A DNA stretch of 37,070 bases from a virus, in IMG/VR virus record IMGVR_UViG_3300017744_000044, positions 1 to 37,070 of that record. The stretch is one strand, 5' to 3'. The translations under genes and the position numbers were made by a program. Shown here in pieces: positions 13,993 to 21,507 of this stretch (positions within the stretch are counted from its first letter, which is position 1; each line of letters begins with the position of its first letter). The notes under the pieces were generated by a model, which was not told where the DNA came from, ran no database searches, and saw only the letters and a program-made list of their open reading frames with translations.

Positions 13993-14685
13993 TTATTCTG
14001 CTTTTACTTTATCACGATTTTGTTCTTCGTAATATTTATAAAAGTAGTCTATTTCTTTTTTCAATGGTTCAATATAATCTGCTGTGTTTTTCTTGAAGAC
14101 CTGCATTGCGCCATCTTCACACGCCATTAAAATAACAATCTGTTTAATCTCTGTACCATAAAGTTCTTTGTACATCTGAGCATAAGCAGTTGTTTGCATG
14201 AAATAGGACTCTACCCATTCTTCTTTTCTTTGTTTATTGGCGGTCTTAAAGTCAATGACAGAAAGTTCACCATTAAACTCGGCGATACAATCAACCTGAC
14301 CAGCAACGGTCAATTCTTTCGAATACATGATTGTTTCTAACATATGAATGTTATTAATTTGGTCGAGATACGGCTTCATAAGTCTAAACAGACCTAATGG
14401 CAATACTCCTGTATCAGAGGCAGGTTCTCCTTTGATATAGTTCTCAATGAGATTGTGTGTTGCTGTACCTCTACGAGCAGCACGACCCATTTCCCATTTA
14501 GCGGCGTCTTCGCCGATAGATTTACGCCAACCTGCTAACGAAGCTGACTTTTTGACACCAAGAACGGTGGTAACGGAAGGATAATTTTTACCCTCTACAT
14601 CATAAAACCTGAATCCGTCAATTCTCTTACCTTTAGTCTTTGGTAAAAGTTCCTCATTCAAGTCAACAAAGTTAAATTTAGACAT
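13993..14685 (-). CDS. PD-(D/E)XK exonuclease
   Basis: This is a 230-aa nuclease of the RecB/Cas4/MGME1-like superfamily common in T4-like marine phages. Motifs in order are GTATHNLIE with His77, AGQVDCIAEFNG with Asp132, VIDFKTA with Asp145 and Lys147, and QTTAYAQMY. These form the metal-binding PD-(D/E)XK core with a following QxxxY helix. It probably degrades or trims DNA in replication or host DNA turnover. AGGAG precedes the ATG. Promoter P3 lies upstream. Confidence 0.85.
   Translation of the reverse strand: MSKFNFVDLNEELLPKTKGKRIDGFRFYDVEGKNYPSVTTVLGVKKSASLAGWRKSIGEDAAKWEMGRAARRGTATHNLIENYIKGEPASDTGVLPLGLFRLMKPYLDQINNIHMLETIMYSKELTVAGQVDCIAEFNGELSVIDFKTANKQRKEEWVESYFMQTTAYAQMYKELYGTEIKQIVILMACEDGAMQVFKKNTADYIEPLKKEIDYFYKYYEEQNRDKVKAE
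14033..14040 (-). promoter_or_regulatory. Possible late promoter inside the exonuclease gene
   Basis: An exact TATAAATA box lies in the last codons of the exonuclease gene, about 77 nt before the secreted-protein ATG at 13956. It could give late expression of the secreted protein and the tmRNA. A chance copy within coding DNA is quite possible. Confidence 0.3.
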
Positions 14686-14715
14686 AATATCTCCTATTTG
14701 ATTTATCTTAACTAT

Positions 14716-14744
14716 ATTATATACAGTCTTGCCTCATTTGGCAA
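14716..14744 (-). promoter_or_regulatory. Early promoter P3 (exonuclease)
   Basis: GC + TTGCCA (14744-14739), 17-nt spacer, TATAAT (14721-14716). The GC begins right after the TAA at 14750-14748 that closes the lysozyme readthrough frame. The leader to the exonuclease ATG is about 25 nt and contains AGGAG. Confidence 0.8.
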
Positions 14745-14747
14745 GCC

Positions 14748-14810
14748 TTATATGCCTTTTTTTGCATACATATCATTAATTTTATCACGGTCAACCTTAT
14801 ATTTGAGGTC
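14748..14810 (-). other. In-frame extension of the lysozyme ORF past a UGA
   Basis: After the lysozyme TGA (14813-14811) the same frame continues 20 codons, DLKYKVDRDKINDMYAKKGI, to a TAA. The composition is coding-like, with alternating charged and hydrophobic residues. The stop context is UGA followed by C, a leaky signal. Either readthrough adds a tail, or the UGA is a recent truncation. Confidence 0.5.
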
Positions 14811-15254
14811 TCATGCTAAAGCTTTGATACGGTCTCTCAATCTGTCGGCTCTTACACCAACTTGTTTTGCCCAACGACTATCCATCATCTCTACTGCGGC
14901 TGTATTCCAGTCACCTGAATTTACACCACCAATAAATTTTTTAAATTGGCCTAATCTTGGGGCACCCATATTGAAGCACATATTAACAATAACCTGTTGT
15001 GCCTCTTCAGGTAAACTATCAAGGTCTGGAAATACTTTCTTAGCCTCTGATACATATGTTGCAACATCACTATCAAAAACAGAATTAACTCTGTCCTCTG
15101 AAACTGGTGTACCAACTGGTTTACCATGTTCTTCATCACCTTCAACTACCAAATGGCCAATGCCAAAAGTTTTGTAACCTAGGTGGTCATCATAGACCTC
15201 GTATTTTACGCCTTCGTCTATTTTTAACTGTTCTCTTAATTTATCAATATTCAT
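14811..15254 (-). CDS. e: T4-type lysozyme (endolysin, GH24)
   Basis: This 147-aa muramidase has the T4 lysozyme catalytic triad in correct spacing: Glu14, Asp23 and Thr29 within IDEGVKYEVYDD and HLGYKTFGIGHL. Later parts (FNMGAPRLGQFKKF, MMDSRWAKQVGVRADRL) match the C-terminal lobe. It cleaves the peptidoglycan glycan strand. There is no signal peptide, so it needs a holin. T4 lysozyme is 164 aa; this ORF stops at a TGA but the frame continues 20 codons beyond it. The ribosome site AAAGGAGA precedes the ATG. Confidence 0.93.
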   Translation of the reverse strand: MNIDKLREQLKIDEGVKYEVYDDHLGYKTFGIGHLVVEGDEEHGKPVGTPVSEDRVNSVFDSDVATYVSEAKKVFPDLDSLPEEAQQVIVNMCFNMGAPRLGQFKKFIGGVNSGDWNTAAVEMMDSRWAKQVGVRADRLRDRIKALA

Positions 15255-15266
15255 TGATATCTCCTT

Positions 15267-16466
15267 TTACCATTCCTTGGATTCTTTACTGTCAGACCAG
15301 TAATTATATCCAAATTGTTTATCAAAATCGTACCAATTTTGTGTAGTAAAAGTTTGGTACCATTTATTGTCTGACCTATCGAATAATGTGAGGTTATGCA
15401 TAACATTTTTTAAATCATCAAACCATTCATTATCTTTTAGAAATTGTGAAGACTTTTCTTTAGTCTCACGCCAAAATTGTGTATCGTGGTTACTACCACC
15501 ATGATAGATGTAATTTATAAACATCTCAATGTACTGTGCTTTTCTTATCAGATTACGATTACACTCTTCTAATGTCCATTTTGAATTGTTAGTAATCCAG
15601 TTTACAGTATATGTCATTAAATCATCATAAAAATAACCAGACATTGCCTCTAATGGTTCAAAGAATAATGCTCTGTTACCATTCTTGACAATTCTTCTTG
15701 TCATAAAATTCTTAGCATAGTAATTTTTAAATTCAAAAGTCCTATGGTCTTCAGCTAATTTAGACAAAGGCATTTTTAATAACTCTGCCATATTAACTAA
15801 CGCTTCTTCTTTTGATGTTATCTTGTCGTTAAACAAGTAACCATTACCTGTTCTTGTAGTTAATGGTATTGTAAACATCCATCCATCTTTGGTTGCTGTG
15901 TGACCAGTATATCCAAAATTATTTGGTGTAGGTTTTACATGGGCAATAGCAGAATTAACTGGTATGTGCGCCGTTGTATAATCCTCGTATGTTTCTGGCC
16001 ATCCTCTACAATCAACAACCATAGAATATTTATGGTTTCCGTCATCTGTGCTTACTTCGGCATGACTTTCATGTTCGACAATATCTTTAACTGTGGCATT
16101 TATGATAGTAAAACGGTCACCATGTACCTGTTTTAACCTACTAAAAGTCCATTCAGCCAAATAGAAATTGTTAAAATGTATTCCGTAAATAGGTGTGGGA
16201 AATCTACTGTATATATCATGTGGTCTCCAATCTTTGTATTTTACACCATACTTAACAGTAGCGTCTAAAAAATCACCATCTTTCCATAAACTAAATTTAG
16301 CCGATTTATATAATGCTTGTGGTATTGAAGCAGTTGTACTTTCACCTATACCTAAAATTGGTATACTAGGGTCATATATAACACTCACCTCTTCGTGTGT
16401 GTCACTTAATAATCTACATACTGAAATAACTCCGGCTGTACCAGAGCCTATCACACATACTGCCAT
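15267..16466 (-). CDS. Flavin-dependent halogenase (tryptophan-halogenase family)
   Basis: The product is 399 aa, shorter than bacterial tryptophan halogenases (about 520-540 aa). The N-terminal FAD-binding motif is VIGSGTAG (5-12). The likely catalytic Lys76 lies in KYGVKYKDW. The DGWMFTIPL motif (194-202) stands for WxWxIP, with Phe198 in place of the second Trp. EPLEAMSGY (270-278) holds the conserved Glu. The enzyme would use FADH2, oxygen and halide to halogenate a substrate. Cyanophages carry related enzymes, one of which is reported to iodinate. The substrate here is unknown. AAGGGA precedes the ATG. Confidence 0.85.
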   Translation of the reverse strand: MAVCVIGSGTAGVISVCRLLSDTHEEVSVIYDPSIPILGIGESTTASIPQALYKSAKFSLWKDGDFLDATVKYGVKYKDWRPHDIYSRFPTPIYGIHFNNFYLAEWTFSRLKQVHGDRFTIINATVKDIVEHESHAEVSTDDGNHKYSMVVDCRGWPETYEDYTTAHIPVNSAIAHVKPTPNNFGYTGHTATKDGWMFTIPLTTRTGNGYLFNDKITSKEEALVNMAELLKMPLSKLAEDHRTFEFKNYYAKNFMTRRIVKNGNRALFFEPLEAMSGYFYDDLMTYTVNWITNNSKWTLEECNRNLIRKAQYIEMFINYIYHGGSNHDTQFWRETKEKSSQFLKDNEWFDDLKNVMHNLTLFDRSDNKWYQTFTTQNWYDFDKQFGYNYWSDSKESKEW

Positions 16467-16469
16467 AAT

Positions 16470-16859
16470 TTAATCCCTTGTCAACTTTAATAACTTTTCT
16501 ATTTGTGCCTTAATAATTGGTGACCTGTTAGGCCAATGTATATATGGTTCGTCACTCTTCATTAAGTTATATAAGAATGGTAAAACCAACTTCTCAACTT
16601 CTTTAAATTTTTCTTTTACGGACTCATCACTAATCTCTTTTGTGATTGTATCCTTTTCAGCCACTATCTGCATAATCTCATTCATCATTGCCTTAATAGA
16701 ACCAACATCTGATTTAACTTTAGATAACTCTAAATTCTGATTGTCGATTGCTTTAGGGTCAATGGCAGGGGTGTCTGTTGGTATTTTATCTACCGGCGTC
16801 ATACCCCAATCATCATCAAGGTCAAATCCTCTCATAAAATCAGGTATATCTTTTGCCAT
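16470..16859 (-). CDS. Conserved T4-like marine phage protein
   Basis: This 129-aa acidic protein is helical. It has a flexible Asp/Pro-rich start (DLDDDWGMTPVDKIPTD), a coiled-coil-like middle (LSKVKSDVGSIKAMMNEI), and a C-terminal conserved patch DEPYIHWPNRSPIIKAQI. The HWPNR patch recurs in T4-like cyanophage and pelagiphage proteins of unknown role. Neighbours 16859-17961 form a set that often travels together in these phages. It overlaps its upstream neighbour's stop by 1 nt. Confidence 0.75.
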   Translation of the reverse strand: MAKDIPDFMRGFDLDDDWGMTPVDKIPTDTPAIDPKAIDNQNLELSKVKSDVGSIKAMMNEIMQIVAEKDTITKEISDESVKEKFKEVEKLVLPFLYNLMKSDEPYIHWPNRSPIIKAQIEKLLKLTRD

Positions 16860-17170
16860 TACTTTTTCCTTTGTTGTGCTTGTCGTTTACGGTGTTTTTC
16901 AATCACCTGTTTCGTCTTAATATCTTTGGTAGATTTACTACCATGCCTTTCGGCAAATGGAGAGGCTGGGTGTGCCTCTGCAATTCTACTTTGCATTTCT
17001 TTCCACCCTTGGTCATTTTTCATACCACCTGTACCACCTATAATATTTATAGATGTAATAGCTTGTTTGATATGTTTATTCTTTTGTAGAAATACTTCCT
17101 TTTCTGCAATAGACATCATATCATCATATACCTCACCAGTTTTGGTGTTTTCAAAAGTGTATGTTGGCAT
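16859..17170 (-). CDS. Conserved small protein, FmdB-like N-terminus
   Basis: This 103-aa basic protein starts MPTYTFENTKTGEVYDDMMSI, which resembles the first strands of FmdB zinc ribbons, but no cysteine is present. The rest has AEAHPASPFAERHGSKSTKDI and a very basic tail (KHRKRQAQQRKK) that could bind nucleic acid. It is common beside the HWPNR-type gene in marine T4-like phages. Its role is unknown. Confidence 0.7.
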   Translation of the reverse strand: MPTYTFENTKTGEVYDDMMSIAEKEVFLQKNKHIKQAITSINIIGGTGGMKNDQGWKEMQSRIAEAHPASPFAERHGSKSTKDIKTKQVIEKHRKRQAQQRKK

Positions 17171-17171
17171 A

Positions 17172-17396
17172 CTACTTGCTCTTTAATGGGTCTTTGTATG
17201 TGAAATATTTTCTTAACATTTCTAATTCATCATCATAATCAGCAATAATCTTTAATTCTTTTTCGATTGTTTCTAATGTATCAGGATGTTCGGCAATACC
17301 AGCAGTTTTTTGTAGTAATACTTCTACATTCAACTTATGCTTTTCGATATGGCCTTCGGCATGTTTCTTTAATGCTTCAATAATTTCATTACGCAT
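17172..17396 (-). CDS. Small conserved helical protein
   Basis: This 74-aa protein is almost entirely charged helix (EALKKHAEGHIEKHKLNVEV and ETIEKELKIIADYDDELEML), ending YFTYKDPLKSK. It is probably a two-helix bundle. It overlaps the next upstream gene by 8 nt. No function is recognised. Confidence 0.65.
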   Translation of the reverse strand: MRNEIIEALKKHAEGHIEKHKLNVEVLLQKTAGIAEHPDTLETIEKELKIIADYDDELEMLRKYFTYKDPLKSK

Positions 17397-17961
17397 GTGC
17401 TTTAACTCCTTCTATGTACCAATCAGGTACGGTTGACGGAGATTTCCAAGTGGCAAATCTCTGTTTTTCATTAATATAGTATTTACGATAACTCGCAATA
17501 CTGTCACCAGGTATTTTGCAATAATCAGGCATTGCTGGTGGTGGCTCTGTTGCAATCTTATTTAGTGAGATTTTTCTAGGCGGATACATTAATGCACCCT
17601 CTAGTAAACGAATAGTTCTGTGGTCTTCTAAATGACCATATCTCATCTTAAATTCCGTATTCAATGCCATCATATGTTTGTATAACCAATGATAATTGTA
17701 GGCACTTTCCATAACCCATAATGTACTAGGGTGTCCTGTGTGACATGCTAAGTATAATGTTTTTTCTAGGTTTGGATTAGGGTGTAACCATCTTTTGATA
17801 TTACGACCTGTTTTAGTTTTGCCTGTGTACTGTTTGCCATCAATCATACGGTGAGCAGTTGACAACATCTGAGCACTTTCAATAATCATTTTACATACAT
17901 GTTTGTCACAACTCATTTGAGCTGCCACAATAGGACTATGGTCAAGATAAAATATATTCAT
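17389..17961 (-). CDS. Conserved phage protein with CDKHVCKM motif
   Basis: This 190-aa protein starts MNIFYLDHSPIVAAQMSCDKHV, followed by CKMIIESAQMLSTAHR. The pattern is widespread in T4-like marine phages, but I cannot assign a function. Further conserved-looking parts are LYLACHTGHPSTLWVMESAYNY and the Pro-rich EPPPAMPDYCKIPG, then SYRKYYINEKQRFATW. The His/Cys/Asp content in the first 40 residues hints at a metal site or enzyme core. Confidence 0.8.
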   Translation of the reverse strand: MNIFYLDHSPIVAAQMSCDKHVCKMIIESAQMLSTAHRMIDGKQYTGKTKTGRNIKRWLHPNPNLEKTLYLACHTGHPSTLWVMESAYNYHWLYKHMMALNTEFKMRYGHLEDHRTIRLLEGALMYPPRKISLNKIATEPPPAMPDYCKIPGDSIASYRKYYINEKQRFATWKSPSTVPDWYIEGVKAHA

Positions 17962-17963
17962 AA

Positions 17964-18122
17964 TTAATTAATTGTCCTTCTAAAGTAATCTTCACGGTTG
18001 TACATTTTACATAATATAGAAAACACATTGAACCAGTAATCCTTGGACCAATCTGTTTGTGCATTTCTACATGCCGTTTCGGCATTTTCAATACGCTTAG
18101 TTTTTAGTTTTTCTGTAATCAT
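17964..18122 (-). CDS. 52-aa small protein
   Basis: This small ORF encodes a 52-aa protein: basic start MITEKLKTKRIENAETACRN, then DWSKDYWFNVFSILCKMY and a basic end. It is the first ORF after promoter P4, with its ATG only 6 nt past the -10 box, and the next gene begins 2 nt after its stop. There is no ribosome site, so a leaderless transcript is likely if the start is right. Its function is unknown. Confidence 0.6.
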   Translation of the reverse strand: MITEKLKTKRIENAETACRNAQTDWSKDYWFNVFSILCKMYNREDYFRRTIN

Positions 18123-18128
18123 AGTATC

Positions 18129-18157
18129 ATTATACCTCATTTCAATGTCTTTGGCAA
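18129..18157 (-). promoter_or_regulatory. Early promoter P4
   Basis: GC + TTGCCA (18157-18152), 17-nt spacer, TATAAT (18134-18129). It begins directly after the stop of the preceding gene (18161). It drives the run 18122 to about 15267 (52-aa protein to halogenase) and perhaps the lysozyme. Confidence 0.8.
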
Positions 18158-18160
18158 GCG

Positions 18161-19207
18161 TTATTTTGGCATACCTTGTTCATTCCAGTCCATAATTTGG
18201 TCTAATTTAATTCTAATCTCATCTGGATCCAAACCTAATTGAGTTAATTCTTTTGTACCCATGGTTCTAAAAAACTGTTCATAGTCTCTGTTTTTCAGGT
18301 CTCTTTTACCTAGTTTTGAAAAAAAATCTTTATAAAGTTTTTGCTGAGCTCGGAGGGTTTTCGCTTTAGCTTTAGCGTTAGCAGCCTCTCTTTGCCAGCT
18401 TTTTTGTCTTTTATTCTTTGTTTCTGCTTCTTGCTTAATTTCTTCTTTTCTTTCGGTTTCAACTTTTCTACTCCGTAATGATATATTGGCCGCTATCAAT
18501 AACAAGATAGCCAAAGGGTCAAATACGAATATCAAAGCAATTATAACCCACCTAACTGCCTCATCAAAATGGTCTTTGGCGTCATCACCATATATTAATT
18601 CTGCAATATATTTAATTGGTCCTACTTCAGCTTCTATCTTGTCTTGTTGTAATTGTAAGGCAGATTTGGCCAATGATAGTTTACCAAGTTCATCTATAGC
18701 AGTTGTAATTGATAAGTTCAAAGCGTCACGCTCTGGTTTTTGTTTTTCTCTTTCTTTAAGGCCTCTTGTGACATATTCCATATCAATGTATTTGTCTAAT
18801 GCCTTATCTAATGTATCAAGAGTATCCTCTGCTCGTTTGATAATTAATTCTTGTTGTACAATTTGTTTATCTATTAATTCAATTCTGATTTCATTACTAG
18901 ATGTAGGTTGTACTTGGTCTAGGTGTGCCTTTGATAAGAAACCAAAGATACCCATACTTGTGATAAAAACTAAAACAATAACAGCAAATGTTAAGTATGC
19001 TTTTATTGATTGTGGTACTAGTTCGTTGCGCCAGTTATTATATAACCAGGAGGCGGCTACAAGTTTGCCGACCTCTAACGCACTACCCATAGCAATGATA
19101 GGTATTACTGCACCTGCGAATAAAGTAGCAAGACCCATAATAGAATAACCAGCGGCTATTACAGATATAGATATCGCACTTAAAAATGTTATTATTATTG
19201 TGAACAC
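18161..19207 (-). CDS. Multi-span membrane protein with long coiled coil
   Basis: This 348-aa protein starts at GTG with GAGGATTAATT upstream. Hydrophobic segments lie near 2-20, 25-45, 70-92 and 216-243. Between the third and fourth is a charged helical domain of about 120 residues with heptad-like repeats (IDKQIVQQELIIKRAEDTLD). A basic Ala/Lys-rich coiled coil (REAANAKAKAKTLRAQQKL) follows, then a soluble C-terminal helical domain. It is of the type found in T4-like marine phages. A role in the host inner membrane is likely, such as superinfection exclusion or lysis timing, but this is inference. Confidence 0.8.
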   Translation of the reverse strand: MFTIIITFLSAISISVIAAGYSIMGLATLFAGAVIPIIAMGSALEVGKLVAASWLYNNWRNELVPQSIKAYLTFAVIVLVFITSMGIFGFLSKAHLDQVQPTSSNEIRIELIDKQIVQQELIIKRAEDTLDTLDKALDKYIDMEYVTRGLKEREKQKPERDALNLSITTAIDELGKLSLAKSALQLQQDKIEAEVGPIKYIAELIYGDDAKDHFDEAVRWVIIALIFVFDPLAILLLIAANISLRSRKVETERKEEIKQEAETKNKRQKSWQREAANAKAKAKTLRAQQKLYKDFFSKLGKRDLKNRDYEQFFRTMGTKELTQLGLDPDEIRIKLDQIMDWNEQGMPK

Positions 19208-19209
19208 AA

Positions 19210-19833
19210 TTAATCCTCGATTGTATTGATTTTATAGTCTTTTCTAATCTTCTTTATAATACCCTTGATTTTAGGAAAGTAATTTTTATCACTAGCATAA
19301 GCGTCAAGAGCCATTAATAAGACAAATGGGTCATTCTCGCCATTGTCTCTCAACTCTTGATATTTTCCAAAAGCTGTACCATTATTTAGTGTATTAATAT
19401 AATGCAACACGGAATCACATTCATGTTCATATACTTTTACACCCCATTTTTTTGGTTTATTAGACGGCAACATATGTGGTTCTCGTAAATCATATGTTCT
19501 CATACCAAAGAGATTTCTTCCCTCTCTAGCAAACCTAGATGTTCCCCAACCACTTTCCAAAGCCGCCTGTGCTAATAGTAATTCTCTGTTTATTGGGAAA
19601 ACATCTGTTGTTGTGTGATAGATATAATCTACACATTGATTTACATTGTCTAAAAATTGTTGATTACTTGTATGTTCAAAGTCAGGTAAGGTAAGAGTTA
19701 TTACCTCATCTGCTTTAACTTCTACATTTAGGTTGTTTTTATGGGCATATGTTATGCCGGCTATACTCATTACAATCAACATGAAAGCGATTGTAGAAAA
19801 CACCACCTTGGTGTTGTGCCAAAATAACTTCAT
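19210..19833 (-). CDS. Membrane-anchored glucosaminidase-like lysin (Bax/FlgJ type)
   Basis: This 207-aa protein has an N-terminal hydrophobic segment (about 10-30, VVFSTIAFMLIVMSIAGITYA) that could be a signal peptide or signal-anchor. The domain INRELLLAQAALESGWGTSR (81-100) has the catalytic Glu93 and the ESGWG(T/S)S motif of GH73 beta-N-acetylglucosaminidases, followed by NLFGMRTYD and YASDKNYFPKIKGI. It would cut peptidoglycan in the periplasm without a holin. It complements the cytoplasmic T4 lysozyme. Confidence 0.85.
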   Translation of the reverse strand: MKLFWHNTKVVFSTIAFMLIVMSIAGITYAHKNNLNVEVKADEVITLTLPDFEHTSNQQFLDNVNQCVDYIYHTTTDVFPINRELLLAQAALESGWGTSRFAREGRNLFGMRTYDLREPHMLPSNKPKKWGVKVYEHECDSVLHYINTLNNGTAFGKYQELRDNGENDPFVLLMALDAYASDKNYFPKIKGIIKKIRKDYKINTIED

Positions 19834-19836
19834 ACA

Positions 19837-20163
19837 TTAGCCTCTCTTCCTAATAACCATGTATTCAAAACTGGTAATAATCTCCTCTGGCCTTTCGCCA
19901 TATTCAGACCATGTACCTATCTTAATGTCTTGATTACGCTTTTGGAAGAAAGCCATCTGTGGGTATTTGTCGTGTATTTTAGCCATCTTTTTAAATATCT
20001 TTTCGGCTTGTTTTTCAGTATAATTGTTTACAACATCTGTATGCCAATTACCTGTATAATAAGTCATCTTATTAGATGTGCCATTACCAAACTGTTCTAG
20101 TTTTGCTGGAACACCGTCAATGATATGTTTAAGATGATGGTCTAGTTCTTTTGATTTTCTCAT
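19837..20163 (-). CDS. Unknown small protein
   Basis: This 108-aa protein is of no recognised family. The N-terminus is basic and His-rich (KSKELDHHLKHIIDG), a Gly/Thr/Tyr segment follows (NKMTYYTGNWHTDVVN), then a charged helix KQAEKIFKKMAKIHDKYP. AGGAG precedes the ATG. It lies 3 nt upstream of the glucosaminidase gene in the same transcript. Confidence 0.7.
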   Translation of the reverse strand: MRKSKELDHHLKHIIDGVPAKLEQFGNGTSNKMTYYTGNWHTDVVNNYTEKQAEKIFKKMAKIHDKYPQMAFFQKRNQDIKIGTWSEYGERPEEIITSFEYMVIRKRG

Positions 20164-20185
20164 AATGTAGTCTCCTATTCACGGT

Positions 20186-20488
20186 TTATAAATCTGCAAT
20201 TTTGAATTTACTGATTACATTTTTAGTCGGTATAACTGTTGTGTTACCACCGTCTGCCAATTCACCATTGTCATCATAATTGTAGTCACTCATCAATACA
20301 TGCACCTTGTTATCGTTTTTTACCAACCAACCAGTTGATACACAAATAGCAGGTTTCATGCGTTGAATTTCTTTCAATGTTTTCCAACCAGCGTCTGATT
20401 GAATATCCTCCCAATACACCAAATAGAAATCAAATGTAAATGGTATTTCTGGAAGTTCGTTTCTTTTTGGTCTAGGTTTTTTAGTCAT
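20186..20488 (-). CDS. Unknown small protein
   Basis: This 100-aa protein begins with a basic Pro/Arg-rich start (KKPRPKRNELPEI). Then come TFDFYLVYWEDIQSDAGWKT, LKPAICVSTGWLV-like strands and NTTVIPTKNVISKF. The beta-rich core with conserved Trp residues suggests a small SH3-like or barrel fold. Similar proteins occur in marine phages without a known role. No good ribosome site is seen; the start follows the preceding stop by 6 nt. Confidence 0.7.
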   Translation of the reverse strand: MTKKPRPKRNELPEIPFTFDFYLVYWEDIQSDAGWKTLKEIQRMKPAICVSTGWLVKNDNKVHVLMSDYNYDDNGELADGGNTTVIPTKNVISKFKIADL

Positions 20489-20494
20489 AGTTTT

Positions 20495-20815
20495 TTACTT
20501 GCACTCTAGGCTTGTGTCGTTTTTTAGATATTCACACTTTTGTTTCTGTGCAATCTCATTTCTCATTTCAGCCATAAGACCGTCTATGATAGATGGCATA
20601 TGTTTTTGCATTATACTAATCATTTCTAATGCAAATTGAGCACCGATTTTATTAATCTCGGCCTCCATAAGTTTTTGTTTATCTATTAATTCGTGGTTTG
20701 TAATGACATGACCTGCAACTGCTACTGGATAGTCATTTTCACCAGCATTTGCATAGTTGTATAGTAAATTGAACGATAACCAAAATACTATAAACCCTAT
20801 AACTGCTTTTTTCAT
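20495..20815 (-). CDS. Secreted helical protein of unknown function
   Basis: This 106-aa protein has a signal peptide (MKKAVIGFIVFWLSFNLLYN, probable cut after YANA near 24). The mature part is helical with Met-rich SIMQKHMPSIIDGLMAEM and two Cys near the end. The ATG at 20815 was chosen because GAGAGAGGTG lies just upstream; an in-frame start at 20902 is upstream of promoter P5 and was rejected. It is the first gene after P5. Confidence 0.75.
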   Translation of the reverse strand: MKKAVIGFIVFWLSFNLLYNYANAGENDYPVAVAGHVITNHELIDKQKLMEAEINKIGAQFALEMISIMQKHMPSIIDGLMAEMRNEIAQKQKCEYLKNDTSLECK

Positions 20816-20850
20816 AATATAATCACCTCTCTCATTGTTTATATATGTAT

Positions 20851-20879
20851 ATAATACACTAGTTCCACCATAAAGGCAA
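20851..20879 (-). promoter_or_regulatory. Early promoter P5
   Basis: GC + TTGCCT (20879-20874), 17-nt spacer, TATTAT (20856-20851). Two A tracts precede the -35 (8 and 6 A residues). It drives the secreted protein and genes down to the lysin and membrane protein. A terminator for the upstream operon lies at 20935-20954. Confidence 0.8.
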
Positions 20880-20934
20880 GCACTTTTTTGCTTTTTTTTC
20901 AAATAAAAAAGCGTTAAAAATCAACAAATTATAA

Positions 20935-20954
20935 GGTGTGACACAAATCACACC
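20935..20954 (-). terminator. Terminator after the 20965 gene
   Basis: A 7-bp stem (GGTGTGA/TCACACC) with 6-nt loop is followed on the minus strand by an interrupted AT-rich run TTATAATTTG and then TTTTT. It lies 10 nt after the stop of the upstream gene and before P5. The U tract is not continuous, so strength is uncertain. Confidence 0.6.
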
Positions 20955-20964
20955 ATATAATGTT

Positions 20965-21480
20965 CTATTTCTGTTCTTTTTTAATGAATTTATCGTCCCA
21001 ATTGAACGCTTCTTGAACCGCCGAAGCAGTTAATCCTTTATAGACTTTATTCAATTTCTTGTCTTTGACATTCATTAACAATTCAGCCTCTTCTTTGTGT
21101 AGGCCTTCTAGCATTTGAATAAACATGGTTTCTTTTTGAGTTTTAGAAGTTTTCACATCTGCACCCTCAATAAAATGCCATAACCTTTTGCACTCATTTT
21201 TAAGTTGGCCATGTTCAGTACCTTTTGGTACATCATTCTCAATAAAAGGTGGTCTACCCTCTGGTAGTGCCCACTTAATATTTGGGTCAAAAGCACCTTT
21301 AATAATCATTCTTAAAGCGTCACTATCGTATTGCTTTAATACTTCGATTTTTTTAGGTTTATCTTTTGCGTTGTTAACTTTTTGTAAGATTTCGGATAAC
21401 AATGGTTCGGCAGAACCGCCTGTTGTTTGCATTGCTTCCATAGCTCTTCGGCTAATTAGATTTGGGTTTTCTGTAACCAT
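20965..21480 (-). CDS. Conserved marine-phage protein
   Basis: This 171-aa helical protein starts MVTENPNLISRRAMEAM. It has KIEVLKQYDSDALRMIIKGAFDPNIKW, LPEGRPPFIENDVPKGTEHG, and a charged C-terminal half (MFIQMLEGLHKEEAELLMNV). The family is frequent in T4-like cyanophages and pelagiphages (DUF6433-like as I recall, not certain). The ATG at 21480 has AGGAGATGTT upstream; an in-frame start at 21498 is less likely. Its role is unknown, though its conservation suggests a general function. Confidence 0.8.
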   Translation of the reverse strand: MVTENPNLISRRAMEAMQTTGGSAEPLLSEILQKVNNAKDKPKKIEVLKQYDSDALRMIIKGAFDPNIKWALPEGRPPFIENDVPKGTEHGQLKNECKRLWHFIEGADVKTSKTQKETMFIQMLEGLHKEEAELLMNVKDKKLNKVYKGLTASAVQEAFNWDDKFIKKEQK

Positions 21481-21507
21481 AACATCTCCTATTTTCAATC
21501 ATTTATA

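Noticed and set aside
14811-14813. UGA read as Trp throughout the genome
   Set aside because: Many genes here end in TGA with overlapping ATGA starts, and tryptophans are encoded by TGG, so the code is standard. Only local readthrough is considered for the lysozyme.
17044-17051. Exact late box TATAAATA in a small conserved gene
   Set aside because: It lies well inside coding sequence with the next start nearly 190 nt away. Several chance copies of the 8-mer are expected in AT-rich DNA.
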